From Cruoricaptor ignavus (GTDB taxonomy: Bacteria > Bacteroidota > Bacteroidia > Flavobacteriales > Weeksellaceae): a stretch of DNA of 64,000 nt. Position 1 is the first letter of the stretch, and every line of letters begins with the position of its first letter. Below, piece by piece: positions 53,739 through 62,508 of the stretch. The position numbers were made by a program, and so were the translations under genes. The DNA lies in assembly GCF_900141665.1 (NCBI RefSeq), contig NZ_FQYI01000004.1:118147-182146 (forward strand), written 5' to 3'. The notes under the pieces were generated by a model. The model did no database searches and was not told where the DNA came from. It saw only the letters and a list, made by a program, of their open reading frames with translations.

Positions 53739-54641
53739 TTAAATGCCTTTGTAGTATTGAATTTTTTTCTGCCGTTCCTTCCGGAAAATCGGCGTGGTTA
53801 AGTTATAGAAAATCAGCACGATAGGTGATACAATCCAGATTGCCGTCATCAGATAAATCTTGAAAAGCTTCACCCAAAACTTTCGCTGCGCTGGATTTTT
53901 TTTGATTCTTCCAGAGAAAAAGGTGAAAAGCTTGTTGCCCACTTCTTCCACTTTTACTAAAAACGGGCGAACTTCTACGGCGCCTTTCTGCAACAGCTTC
54001 TCCTGTAATCCGTCATAATTTGCCCTGTCTAAAAATGGCTTGATAACTTCGCCGAATTTTCTGGCCCCCGCAATTTCCCTATCCGAAACGCCGGCCTTTG
54101 GCAGCGGTGGTTTCTGCTCTTTTTTACCGGTGCTCATCCAGTTCAGGATCGTGATAACGCTGGTGTAGTTGTCGTGCCTGTCCACCAGGGCTATGTTGCC
54201 CACCAGTTTTGCGCCCAGCCTTTGCAGGTGCGCTTTCAGTTTGTCCTGAGACAGCATCCACATATTCCGCGTCGCAGAAATCGTGACAACCGGTGTGTTT
54301 TTCAGAAGTTTTTCGGCGAAAGGGCTTTTCAGGAAAGAGATGGTGGGAATGGATGGCGTGAGAAACCATACTTGATAGCCGAATAAAATAAGGTCGTATT
54401 TCTTGCGCAAAATCTCCTGGCTTGGCGGAAGAATTTCCCGCGGAATTTGCAGGTAAGATTCCGGGAAGGTGTTGTAGAAAACATCTTCAGGCCAGGGAAA
54501 CGGGAAATCTTCCTTCGGCTGAATTTGGTAGAAATCCACGCTGTAATCAGGGTTTTGCGAAAATGGCTCCGCAATGTTTTTCACGATGTCTTGCAGCTGT
54601 CCGCTTTGGGAATAATAAACTACGAGAATGTTTTTCGGCAT
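53739..54641 (-). CDS. darA: DarA, flavodoxin-like dialkylresorcinol-forming enzyme
   Basis: DarA acts with DarB and is reported to aromatise the cyclohexanedione to the dialkylresorcinol. The 300-residue protein has a flavodoxin-type FMN loop VVYYSQSGQLQDI near residues 6-18, LILFGYQVWFLTPSIPT, and PVVTISATRNMWMLSQDKLKAHLQRLGAKLVGN. A C-terminal hydrophobic helix (KIYLMTAIWIVSPIVLIFYNL) would tether it to the membrane. It lies 14 bp downstream of the MMPL-fusion gene. 'Condensing enzyme' is the older family name. Confidence 0.92.
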   Translation of the reverse strand: MPKNILVVYYSQSGQLQDIVKNIAEPFSQNPDYSVDFYQIQPKEDFPFPWPEDVFYNTFPESYLQIPREILPPSQEILRKKYDLILFGYQVWFLTPSIPTISFLKSPFAEKLLKNTPVVTISATRNMWMLSQDKLKAHLQRLGAKLVGNIALVDRHDNYTSVITILNWMSTGKKEQKPPLPKAGVSDREIAGARKFGEVIKPFLDRANYDGLQEKLLQKGAVEVRPFLVKVEEVGNKLFTFFSGRIKKNPAQRKFWVKLFKIYLMTAIWIVSPIVLIFYNLTTPIFRKERQKKIQYYKGI

Positions 54642-54655
54642 AATGTTGCTAAATT

Positions 54656-57600
54656 TCAGCGTTTCAGCACGGTGATTTTTTCGCTGCGCAGTGCCGCTGA
54701 GAACTCGGTAAATTTACCATTATTTTTGCATCTCGCAATAATAATTTGGCGGATGCTTTCCGGCAGGCTAATTTCTGGAAAATTCTCATCCGAGATGATT
54801 AGCGTTGTAAAATGCTTATTTTCAGGAATTTCTGAGTGATAGAATACTTTGCGTTTTTTTACCACAAAATTTTCTGAGGCAACATTCCGCCGGTTTTCAT
54901 CCGGAATTACGCTGTGGATCTTCCGCGCGCTTTCGCTCAAAGCCAGAAGCATATCAATCTGCCCAAAATCACCGCAGAAATGCAGGATTTTCTCATCGGC
55001 AGAAATCAGGCGGTTCATTTCAAAATAGGCAGATTTATTTTCTTCGAAATCCCGTTTTGCTTCCTCTGAAATTTCCCGTTCCTTGTACAGAAAGCTGCTA
55101 TAGATTTGCGGTTTAAAGTAATTTTCATCCTCAATTTCGTTTCGGAATTCCTGAAATTTTTCCCGGTAAAACTGCTGGATTTTCTTCGTTCTTTCCGAAT
55201 AATTTTCGCCGAAACTTTTATCATCGGCCGAAATTCTGTCGCCAACTTTCACGCTGATTTTTCCGTCGTGAATCATAAAATCGCCTTTCGGCATCACCTC
55301 AGAATTTCCGTGGATGAACACCGGCACCACATCAAGCCCGTATTTTTCGGCAAGGTAAAAGGCGCCCTTGTGAAAGCGCTGAACACGGTTGGTTTCCGAA
55401 CGCTGAGCTTCCGGGAAAACCGCCAGAGAATAGCCCTGGTTGATTTTTTCCTGCAGAACACCGTGGCCGTTTTCAATGCCCTCAGACACAGGGTAGAAGC
55501 CGAAACGCTTTACCACTTTTCCGAAAATCGGCGAGTTGTACACCCAGTCATTCACCAAATAAACAATTTTGGGCGTTACCATTGCCATTGCCAAAGTGTC
55601 GAGAAATGAAGTGTGATTGGCGATGATTACGACAGGCCTACTGAAATCTTCGCTTGGGTTTGGGATGAATTTTTTGCGCACAAATGGGTTGGTGTACAGC
55701 ACGGACACCAGGAATTTCGATGCCGGAACTTTCAGGATGCGCTGTGCGTTTTTCCCGAAAATCATCGCCAGAATTGAAAAGAAAAATCCCCCCAAAGCAT
55801 AGTAAATCAGTGAGAAAACTGAGTTGAGAAAAACGCGGCTGCTCACTGGCTGAAGGCCTTTCTGCGTGCGCTTTCTGATGAGCCTGAAAATCAGCGGATA
55901 AATTGTAAACGAAATGATGACGACGGAAAGCATCCCAAGCGTTGCTACCGCGGCAACGGATTTTAGCGCCGGATGTTTTGCGAAAATCAGCGAGCCGATC
56001 GCCAATAGTGTGGTGATGAGCGCCAGAACAATGGAAACACGGTAGGTGGGCAGCGCGCTTTTCCCGGTGGAAAGTTCCTTCTGCAAAGCCTTTGTGAGAA
56101 ATATGTTGAAATCTACACCGGCACCGAAAACCAGCGTGCAAACGATGGTGCTGAAGATGTTGAGTTCCAGCCCGAGAAAATAGAAAATACCTGCGGTGAC
56201 GATGCCGGAAAGCAAAACCGGAATGATGGCGAAAATTGTAAGGCCTAAGTTCCTGAAAAACAGCAGGAAAATCGCGATAATGGCAATCAGGGAATAATTG
56301 ATAAGGCTAAGGAAATCGTCTTTCAGCAGGCCAAGAAAATTCTCGTTCATTTGCTGGCGGTCGATTACCAAAGTGTTCGGGATTTTTTCGGCAGCACTGA
56401 TGAAATCGCCGCGCTTTTTCTCGTCCAGTTTTACGATGCTCACCAAAGTCGCTAGGCCATCCTCTTCTGTAAGAAACTCATTCAGCCTTAACGCTGGAAG
56501 TTCCTGAAAATCAAGAATTTGCAACGGCTGATAATTTTTGTACAACACTTCCTCAAACTCAGAAAAAGCGCTTTCACTAAAACCGCTGGTTTTTCCTGCC
56601 GACTTAATTTTAGCGATGGTTTGGGCTTTTTTTGCATCGTCCCAAAAATTTTTCCAACGGGTAATTCTTTCCACTTGCAAACTTTCTGGAATCAAAATTT
56701 CGCCGGAAGAAGTGAAGTTCAGGATGTTTCCGCCGGATTTTTCTTGGCGCAGAAATTCGGCAACTTTAGTGTTGTGCTTCAGCGCCTCTTCCGCGGAATT
56801 TCCGTAGGAAAAAACATACACCGATTTTTCCGCTAAATCTGTGATACTCTGCAACTTAGCTTCGCTTTGTTGCATTTCTTCCGGCACGAAATTAAGGTCA
56901 GAAATATCGCTATTGAATTTCACCTTGCTGAAACCGAAAAGGCAAACCGTGATTGTAATTAAGCAACTGATTATCAGGAATTTATTTCGTTCGAAAGGGT
57001 AGCCTGCCACTTTGTCAATCAGTAATTTTTTCGGTTCTATTTCCACTGCTTTAGGCCTGTAAATTTGCGGAATGATGATGAGCGAAAATATGGCGGAAAG
57101 CATCACGGTGATTGCTGCAAAAATGCCGAGGTCTTTCAGTGCCTCGCTTCGCACGAAAACCAGACACAGAAAGGAAACTGCCGTGGTTGCGGCGCTCATC
57201 AGCACAGGCTGCGTAATTTCGCGGTAGAGTTCGGCGATGTTCGTTTTGTGCTTGTAATGCGTGAGGATGTGCAGCGCATAATCCACCGTAAGGCCGACCA
57301 ATATTGCGCTGATGCTGAGCGAAACCGCGGAAATCCGGTCTTTAATGAAATAAATAATGGCGAGCGAAATGACCGCGGAAACTGCGGTGGGAATGAAGAT
57401 GATGAGCGGTGTGAGCCAGTTTTTAAAGTAAAAAATGAGCAGCAGGAGAAGCAGCGCCATCGAAACCAGCACGGTGCTTTGGATGTCGTGCTTGATCTGT
57501 TTGGCGTTCGCCACGGCGATTAATGGTGCGCCAAAATACGAGATTTCCGTTGTGCCGCGGTACTTTTGGTTCAGTTCACCACGGATTTTTTCCAAGCCTT

Positions 57601-58285
57601 CGGCAAATTTCTCGTTGTTCTTGGTTTCGCTGCCTCCAAATTTCGGCTCGATGAAGAGCAACAGATGTCGGCCGTTTTCACTCACCACATAATTGTCTTC
57701 CAGCTGAAAATTACTATTAGAATTCAGGCTGTTTAATTTTTTTAGGGCAATTGCAGAAAAGCCAAGTGGATCTTTCCGAATGAAATCCTTGGTAACAACG
57801 CTTGTTGGCGAAAGCATTGTGGAAAAATTATCCGAAATTTTTTGGGAAATGCTGTCGCTGTTTAATTTTTGGCTGATGATTTCGTAGTCTTTTTCTTCCA
57901 GGAAAATCGGAAGGTTTTCGCTGATGAAATGGAAGGACCGCAGGATTTCCTCGTCATCTACTTTTCCCTGAACATCGCTGATGTAGGGTTTTAGCGGCTC
58001 TATTTTTTCAAGGAAATCATCGGCAGTTTCGGAAAGCGCATAATCTTGGGAGGCGTTTTTCTTCTCGGTTATTACAATCACTTTATCCGAGAAATTCTGC
58101 TGTTTCAGGACTTTTGCCGTGATGTCTGCCTTGTCACTTTTCGGGATAATTTGGCTGATATCTTCCTCGAAATTTATTTTGTTGATGCACAGGAAGCAAA
58201 GCCCGAGAATTGCCAGCAAACCCAGCAGCCAAGGCAATTTATGCTTAGAAATTTTAAAATAAACTTCGGTAAAAAAGCGGTGCAT
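54656..58285 (-). CDS. MMPL/RND-family exporter fused to a PlsC-type acyltransferase
   Basis: This is a 1209-residue inner-membrane fusion. The start is ATG 58285 (MHRFFTEVYFKISKHKLPW); the longer TTG/GTG form reads through the leader. Residues 1-800 form an RND/MMPL exporter with about 12 membrane helices and two large periplasmic loops (AILVGLTVDYALHILTHYKH, FGAGVDFNIFLTKALQ). Around residue 890 a 1-acylglycerol-phosphate-type acyltransferase begins, with HX4D in ANHTSFLDTLAMAM and FPEAQRSETNRVQRFHKGAFYLA. The last 170 residues resemble a degenerate Rossmann domain. It is the first gene of the 17.7-kb right operon and probably moves or anchors the finished pigment. Confidence 0.9.
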   Translation of the reverse strand: MHRFFTEVYFKISKHKLPWLLGLLAILGLCFLCINKINFEEDISQIIPKSDKADITAKVLKQQNFSDKVIVITEKKNASQDYALSETADDFLEKIEPLKPYISDVQGKVDDEEILRSFHFISENLPIFLEEKDYEIISQKLNSDSISQKISDNFSTMLSPTSVVTKDFIRKDPLGFSAIALKKLNSLNSNSNFQLEDNYVVSENGRHLLLFIEPKFGGSETKNNEKFAEGLEKIRGELNQKYRGTTEISYFGAPLIAVANAKQIKHDIQSTVLVSMALLLLLLIFYFKNWLTPLIIFIPTAVSAVISLAIIYFIKDRISAVSLSISAILVGLTVDYALHILTHYKHKTNIAELYREITQPVLMSAATTAVSFLCLVFVRSEALKDLGIFAAITVMLSAIFSLIIIPQIYRPKAVEIEPKKLLIDKVAGYPFERNKFLIISCLITITVCLFGFSKVKFNSDISDLNFVPEEMQQSEAKLQSITDLAEKSVYVFSYGNSAEEALKHNTKVAEFLRQEKSGGNILNFTSSGEILIPESLQVERITRWKNFWDDAKKAQTIAKIKSAGKTSGFSESAFSEFEEVLYKNYQPLQILDFQELPALRLNEFLTEEDGLATLVSIVKLDEKKRGDFISAAEKIPNTLVIDRQQMNENFLGLLKDDFLSLINYSLIAIIAIFLLFFRNLGLTIFAIIPVLLSGIVTAGIFYFLGLELNIFSTIVCTLVFGAGVDFNIFLTKALQKELSTGKSALPTYRVSIVLALITTLLAIGSLIFAKHPALKSVAAVATLGMLSVVIISFTIYPLIFRLIRKRTQKGLQPVSSRVFLNSVFSLIYYALGGFFFSILAMIFGKNAQRILKVPASKFLVSVLYTNPFVRKKFIPNPSEDFSRPVVIIANHTSFLDTLAMAMVTPKIVYLVNDWVYNSPIFGKVVKRFGFYPVSEGIENGHGVLQEKINQGYSLAVFPEAQRSETNRVQRFHKGAFYLAEKYGLDVVPVFIHGNSEVMPKGDFMIHDGKISVKVGDRISADDKSFGENYSERTKKIQQFYREKFQEFRNEIEDENYFKPQIYSSFLYKEREISEEAKRDFEENKSAYFEMNRLISADEKILHFCGDFGQIDMLLALSESARKIHSVIPDENRRNVASENFVVKKRKVFYHSEIPENKHFTTLIISDENFPEISLPESIRQIIIARCKNNGKFTEFSAALRSEKITVLKR

Positions 58286-58357
58286 CCCTCTCAGAAAATT
58301 CTCTGCAAAATAAGGAAAAGAAAAATTTGGGACAGTCTTGGGAACAATGGTAAAATT

Positions 58358-58392
58358 AAAAAACGCAACCACTTGATTTTAAAGTGATTGCG
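58358..58392 (-). terminator. Terminator upstream of the right pigment operon
   Basis: On the minus strand CGCAATCACTT and AAGTGGTTGCG (plus 58382-58392 and 58364-58374) form a stem with one G-U pair, followed by six Us (plus A-run 58358-58363). It ends transcription from the small peptide gene and barrel gene, so the pigment operon needs its own promoter between here and 58290. A near-consensus TTATTTTG lies there, but I cannot define it firmly. Confidence 0.75.
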
Positions 58393-58469
58393 CTTGAAAG
58401 TCGTAGCCCGTAGGGAAGTATTTGTATATCCCAATGAATCCCACAGAGTAATCATTTTGCTTGATTTTT

Positions 58470-58515
58470 AAGTATTTATGATTTGTGTGGATTGTCTTTA
58501 AAATCATAAATACTT
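58470..58515. repeat. Perfect 15-bp inverted repeat overlapping the end of the small peptide gene
   Basis: AAGTATTTATGATTT (58470-58484) and its exact reverse complement AAATCATAAATACTT (58501-58515) flank a 16-nt loop. The right arm contains the stop codon and last codons of the 48-residue peptide gene. The gap 58393-58469 shows nothing else. The structure lacks a U-tract directly after it and lies about 80 bp before the real terminator, so it may be a stability hairpin or an element end. Confidence 0.7.
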
Positions 58516-58650
58516 GTGAATATCCCTTGATTTAGTCAAAGAGGTGGATTTTGAGAATCCCCCTTTTATTTGCCCTTTCGCGTCTTCCTTAAGTGTTTCC
58601 ATTTTTTTTACCAACTCTTGAAATTTTTGTTTTTGATTTTTTCGTTCCAT
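58504..58650 (-). CDS. 48-residue peptide with Gly-Gly motif (possible leader-type peptide)
   Basis: This frame (ATG 58650-58648 to TGA) encodes a Lys-rich peptide. Residues 1-31 form a charged, helix-prone leader-like part (FQELVKKMETLKEDAKGQ) ending in IKGG (Gly30-Gly31). The 17-residue tail begins FSKSTSLTKSR and ends Tyr-Leu. Such Gly-Gly-ended leaders are the hallmark of Bacteroidota bacteriocin or modified-peptide precursors, but no peptidase-containing exporter or modification enzyme is present in the window. It lies 108 bp downstream of an outer-membrane barrel gene on the same strand. Ordinary small-protein function is the alternative. Confidence 0.5.
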   Translation of the reverse strand: MERKNQKQKFQELVKKMETLKEDAKGQIKGGFSKSTSLTKSRDIHKYL

Positions 58651-58758
58651 AAATTCATTTTTTGGAAATTATTAATAAATCTTTTGCTTTAAAGAAAGCT
58701 GTATTTAAACATTTCACATTTGCATTGCGCACTACAAATTAGAAACGAGAAAATCAGT

Positions 58759-60843
58759 TTAAAACTTTGAAGCCGGAGCGGTGGAGTTGTTCAGTTTCTT
58801 TTGGATCTGCAGTTTCTTACCTGAAGAAAAATTATAACTCAAACCGAGGACGAACATATTTTTATTGTTATATATATTTGAAATCCGTTCATTTAGCACT
58901 ATACTACCTTCCAAAGTTTTATTGTGGTAATGGGAAGGCATCCCAAGCCAGTAGGCACCAGTATATATCTGTAAATTTTGTTTGAAATTATAGGAAACGA
59001 GGAAATTGTTCTGATTCTCATCCAAACTTAAAAACGCACCGTTGATTTGATAAACAGGCAGGCTGAAATTATAATAAATTCCAAAGTTTTTAAATTGCGA
59101 GGTTAATGCAAAATTACTTCTTATAAAAGTGTTATTAAATTTTCTGCCGTCATATAGTTTTAGAGACATTCCTACAGGCTGGACAAATGCTTTTATGACC
59201 AAAACCTGCGTTCCAAAAGGCTTGTAAGAGCCACTTATCTGAATACCTTTTTCATTGAAACCCGCATTTTGGTAGGTTAATGCATAACCATTTGTCACCG
59301 CATCAGTTTCAAAAATTTGTGCAAAGTATTTATCCACAATATTATAAAACGCGTTTACATTTACATCCAGTTTCTTTCCGTCGTAAGAATAAATAAAATT
59401 GTTTCTGAATAAATGTTGAGACTTCAAATACGGATTTCCACGCTGAACAATATTCGGAACAATCTGTGTAACATTGCTGCTCAATGCTGAAGCCCAAGGA
59501 CTATTCGAAGTATATGTACTCGTAAACCGCAAACTTTGGTTTTTCGCCAAATCATAACTCAACACGAGTTTTGGTGTAGGCGCCCAGTCGACCTGCGTGG
59601 TTTCAGCACTTTTGTTATGGATATTTGTCACACCGATTCCGAAACGATAGCCCAATTTGTCCCATTTCCCAGAATATTCGGTGTAAAGGTATTGTTCCAG
59701 ATAATTCACATCATAATGCGAACTACCGAGCAAATTCACCAAATCGTTAGAAATTGCGGTGTTCGAAATTCGGTAGCCAGAGCTTAACTTTCCTTTTTCA
59801 AACTGGTGAGTGTGCGCAATCTCCCCAACGATTCCCGTTTGCTTTGCCTTTAGATTCATATCGTTGTTAAAGATATCGGAGTTGGTTTCAGTATTCCATT
59901 CGTGGTCGAACTGCGAGGAATTCGTGGTATAATGCGAACCGATCAAGTTTAAACTCAATTCGTCCTTCTTCCCGATATTTTTGGAATAATAGAGGTCCAA
60001 AGTCGGAGCAGTATAGGCGGAATTGCTGTTGTGAATGGTGCTGTGGTTTTCCGCCAAATGATCTTGGGTAAAAATACTTTGCCCCAAACCTTTGCTGAAA
60101 CTGGAAAGCATTGACACGCTTCCCTTTGCCTGAAAAGTATAATTACCGGGAACGACATTGGCGTATCTCAACGCAATGTTTTGATTGGTGTAGCCAAAAT
60201 GGTCTTTCTGCCTTTCAGTGGAATTGTAATGGCTTCCGTTCAGGTTATAGTCGTAGATTTTATCTACAATCCGGTTGTCGTAATCCCTCAAGTTAATGGA
60301 ATATTCCAGTCCGAAATCGTTTTTGCCTTTGGTGTATCCTGCATATGCAGAACCGTTCACAAAGCCTGTTTTTAATGCAGAAGTCACATCCGCGCCATAG
60401 GAATATCCGACTTCCGGATTTTTGGTAATAATGTTCACCACGGTATCGGCTCTCTGTGAATATCTTGCAGGCGGAATGTCGAAATATTCCACACGCACAA
60501 CATTTGTCGGCGCAATGCTTTTAATCTGGTTGTCGCTGGCTTCAATTCCATTAATCAGAAAGAGAATTTTTCCACCCCTGATACTTGTAACAGTATTGGA
60601 AATCGGGTCGAGTTGCAGTTCGGGCAGCGTAGTAAGCAAATCTTTGGAATGCCGTGCTTTTTCCAATGTCTCCTTATCAAAAGTATAATTGGCGTGGTCG
60701 GAAAACTGCTTTTTCCGCTGTGCTTTAATTAAAACTTCCTGAATTTCCTTCGTGGAAATGGAGTCTTTTTTTTCCTGCGCATGTATTTTAGATGATATAC
60801 TCAGGCAATTTGCAAAAAATAATATGATTATGTTGTTTTTCAT
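58759..60843 (-). CDS. TonB-dependent-receptor-like outer-membrane beta-barrel protein (OMP_b-brl_3 type)
   Basis: This 694-residue outer-membrane protein has a signal peptide ending near KIHAQ. A TonB-box-like segment (KDSISTKEIQEVLIKAQR) and a plug (LLTTLPELQLDPISNTVTSIRGGKILFLINGIEAS, NVVRVEYFDIPPARYSQRADTVVNIITK) follow. A barrel of the OMP_b-brl_3 type comes next. It lacks the N-terminal carboxypeptidase-regulatory-like domain most relatives carry, so it is a short form. The ligand is unknown; the adjacent small peptide gene makes peptide uptake or export a thought, not a conclusion. It has its own promoter at 60894-60901. Confidence 0.85.
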   Translation of the reverse strand: MKNNIIILFFANCLSISSKIHAQEKKDSISTKEIQEVLIKAQRKKQFSDHANYTFDKETLEKARHSKDLLTTLPELQLDPISNTVTSIRGGKILFLINGIEASDNQIKSIAPTNVVRVEYFDIPPARYSQRADTVVNIITKNPEVGYSYGADVTSALKTGFVNGSAYAGYTKGKNDFGLEYSINLRDYDNRIVDKIYDYNLNGSHYNSTERQKDHFGYTNQNIALRYANVVPGNYTFQAKGSVSMLSSFSKGLGQSIFTQDHLAENHSTIHNSNSAYTAPTLDLYYSKNIGKKDELSLNLIGSHYTTNSSQFDHEWNTETNSDIFNNDMNLKAKQTGIVGEIAHTHQFEKGKLSSGYRISNTAISNDLVNLLGSSHYDVNYLEQYLYTEYSGKWDKLGYRFGIGVTNIHNKSAETTQVDWAPTPKLVLSYDLAKNQSLRFTSTYTSNSPWASALSSNVTQIVPNIVQRGNPYLKSQHLFRNNFIYSYDGKKLDVNVNAFYNIVDKYFAQIFETDAVTNGYALTYQNAGFNEKGIQISGSYKPFGTQVLVIKAFVQPVGMSLKLYDGRKFNNTFIRSNFALTSQFKNFGIYYNFSLPVYQINGAFLSLDENQNNFLVSYNFKQNLQIYTGAYWLGMPSHYHNKTLEGSIVLNERISNIYNNKNMFVLGLSYNFSSGKKLQIQKKLNNSTAPASKF

Positions 60844-60893
60844 GAGTTATATTCAAAATGAATCATGTAGTTTCTCGATCCTTTTATTTGTGT

Positions 60894-60901
60894 CAAATCT
60901 A
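60894..60901 (-). promoter_or_regulatory. -7 box of the outer-membrane barrel gene
   Basis: TAGATTTG on the minus strand is an exact TAnnTTTG match. It would give a leader of about 44 nt before the ATG at 60843. A -33 TTG is not evident. Confidence 0.55.
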
Positions 60902-60937
60902 AAAAACTATTTAATATAAATCACTGAAAAGAGATTT

Positions 60938-61741
60938 ATGTTGAAATTTATAATCGTTCTAAACAGTAAAGCCTTTGCAAATGTTGGCGGTTATGTTATT
61001 ACATCGCCAAAATTGGCCGCTTTCATAAGGTTTCAATCGCGACAGCAGATTTTTTGGTTAAGGTGGATTCAGCAAGATAAGTCCGTATATCTGCAAAAAG
61101 AAAGGATTCTATCTCTTCTTGACCAACAGCAGACTAATTCCGCTGACGTGGCTTTCGTCTTGCCTGCAGGGCAGGTGAAACAAGAAGTTTTAGAATCCGT
61201 CGCAAATATAGTCAAAAACTTCAAAAATCCAATAAGCGACGCGGAAGTTCAGTGGGTGCAGTATTCCCTGAGGGCATACCACGGCAGTCCACATCTTTTT
61301 GACATGTTCAGCACGAGCAAGATTGGTAGCGGAGCAGGTGTACAGTCATATGGTTCTGCAACGGCTCCGCCATCGTCAATGGGTATTATTAAAGCCATAG
61401 AGCTTATTGACGAGGAGCCACAATGGAGAGCTAAAATTTGGGAAAATATCAATTATTTTAAAAGTGGTTTGGAAAGTTTAGGGCTAAATACTGGAACTAC
61501 TTCTTCTGCCATTGTACCCGTTAAGATTGGTGATCCGCATATTACCGGGGATGTAGGCAGGATGTTAATTGATAGAGGAATTTATACCAATCCAATCCTA
61601 TATCCGGCCGTTGCGAGAAAAGATGCCCGAATAAGAATGGCTGTAATGGCAACTCATACAAAATCCCAGCTCGATAAGACGCTTAATGCCTTTGAGGATA
61701 TAAATAAAAAATTGCAAATTGCATCAAATTCGTTCAAATGA
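60938..61741 (+). pseudogene. Chimeric, N-truncated PLP-dependent alpha-oxoamine-synthase-like gene with a 300-bp in-frame insert
   Basis: Only the C-terminal half of an AONS/2-amino-3-ketobutyrate-ligase-like enzyme is present. NSKAFANVGGYVITSPKLAAFIRFQSRQQIF contains the PLP-lysine region (normally TFSKAF...GGY), and SATAPPSSMGIIKAIELIDEEPQWRAKIW with RIRMAVMATHT continues it. Between these, bases 61055-61354 (exactly 100 codons) encode unrelated sequence ending AYHGSPHLFDMFSTSKIGSGAGVQSYG, which resembles the ART-like domain of phage/plasmid polyvalent proteins. About 230 N-terminal residues are missing. It is almost surely non-functional as an aminotransferase. It overlaps the TetR gene by 4 bp (ATGA). 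Confidence 0.7.
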
Positions 61742-62373
61742 TTCGTAAAAAAGTTCAGGGTCCCATTAGAGACAAAGAAAAGACGAAACTTAGAATGCTA
61801 AATGCCGTTGGAAAAATTTTGAAATCTAAAGGATATCAAGGATTACAAGTAACCAAAATTGCTACGGCGGCCGGCGTAGACAAAAAATTAATCTATGATT
61901 ATTATGGCAGTGTTGATAAGTTAATTAACGAATATTTGAAACAAAGGGATTATTGGAACTCTGTTTCCGAATTGGTAGAGACTACAGACATTAATGATGG
62001 AGGGAAGGTTTTAGCAAAAGTTTTACTTAGCGGCCAATTTGATGAATTAAAAAAAAATAAAGAGCTTCAAAAGATAATTCTTTGGGAATTGTCCGAGTCA
62101 AAATCTGCATTAAGGAAACTAGCTGATGAACGGGAGGCAGCCGGAGAAGAGATGTTTGCCAGCATTACAGACAGGTATTTTGGCTCAGAAGCAAAAAAGT
62201 TTAGAGCTTTAATGGCGATACTTGTTTCATCCAGTTATTATCTCAATTTGCATGCAGATTTTAATGGAAGTGCTTTTTGCGGGCTAGATTTAAAAGATGA
62301 TGAAGATCGGAATGTCGTCAAAGGCGTGATTTCCGAAATGATAGATATGTTTTTTAAAGAGTATTCAGAATAA
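61738..62373 (+). CDS. TetR-family transcriptional regulator
   Basis: This 211-residue regulator has the N-terminal helix-turn-helix KLRMLNAVGKILKSKGYQGLQVTKIATAAGVDKKLIYDYYGSVDKLINEYL (residues 17-67), followed by a helical ligand-binding domain with no close family recognised. The start overlaps the stop of the damaged PLP-enzyme gene. A palindrome, ATCACTTTTAAGTGAT, lies 27 bp after its stop inside the next promoter and is the obvious candidate operator. The gene formerly under that promoter is cut short by the toxin cassette, so its present target is unclear. Confidence 0.9.
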   Translation: MIRKKVQGPIRDKEKTKLRMLNAVGKILKSKGYQGLQVTKIATAAGVDKKLIYDYYGSVDKLINEYLKQRDYWNSVSELVETTDINDGGKVLAKVLLSGQFDELKKNKELQKIILWELSESKSALRKLADEREAAGEEMFASITDRYFGSEAKKFRALMAILVSSSYYLNLHADFNGSAFCGLDLKDDEDRNVVKGVISEMIDMFFKEYSE

Positions 62374-62388
62374 ACATAACGATTTTTT

Positions 62389-62430
62389 TTGGTTTATTTA
62401 TCACTTTTAAGTGATATGTTTTTATATTTG
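62389..62430 (+). promoter_or_regulatory. Promoter with palindromic operator downstream of tetR gene
   Basis: TATATTTG (62423-62430) is an exact -7 box and TTTGG (62388-62392) a fitting upstream T-rich -33 element. ATCACTT-TT-AAGTGAT (62400-62415), a perfect 7-2-7 inverted repeat, lies between the two boxes, where bound TetR would block polymerase. Confidence 0.65.
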
Positions 62431-62508
62431 GGACGGGAGATATTTTAAAAATTAAATCACTAAAGTTAGAGCAAACACCAGCTCGCTTTAAAGCAAAACG
62501 CCATAACT

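Noticed and set aside
58470..58515. Terminator of the small peptide gene
   Set aside because: The stem is not followed by a U-tract on the minus strand; the convincing terminator is at 58358-58392.
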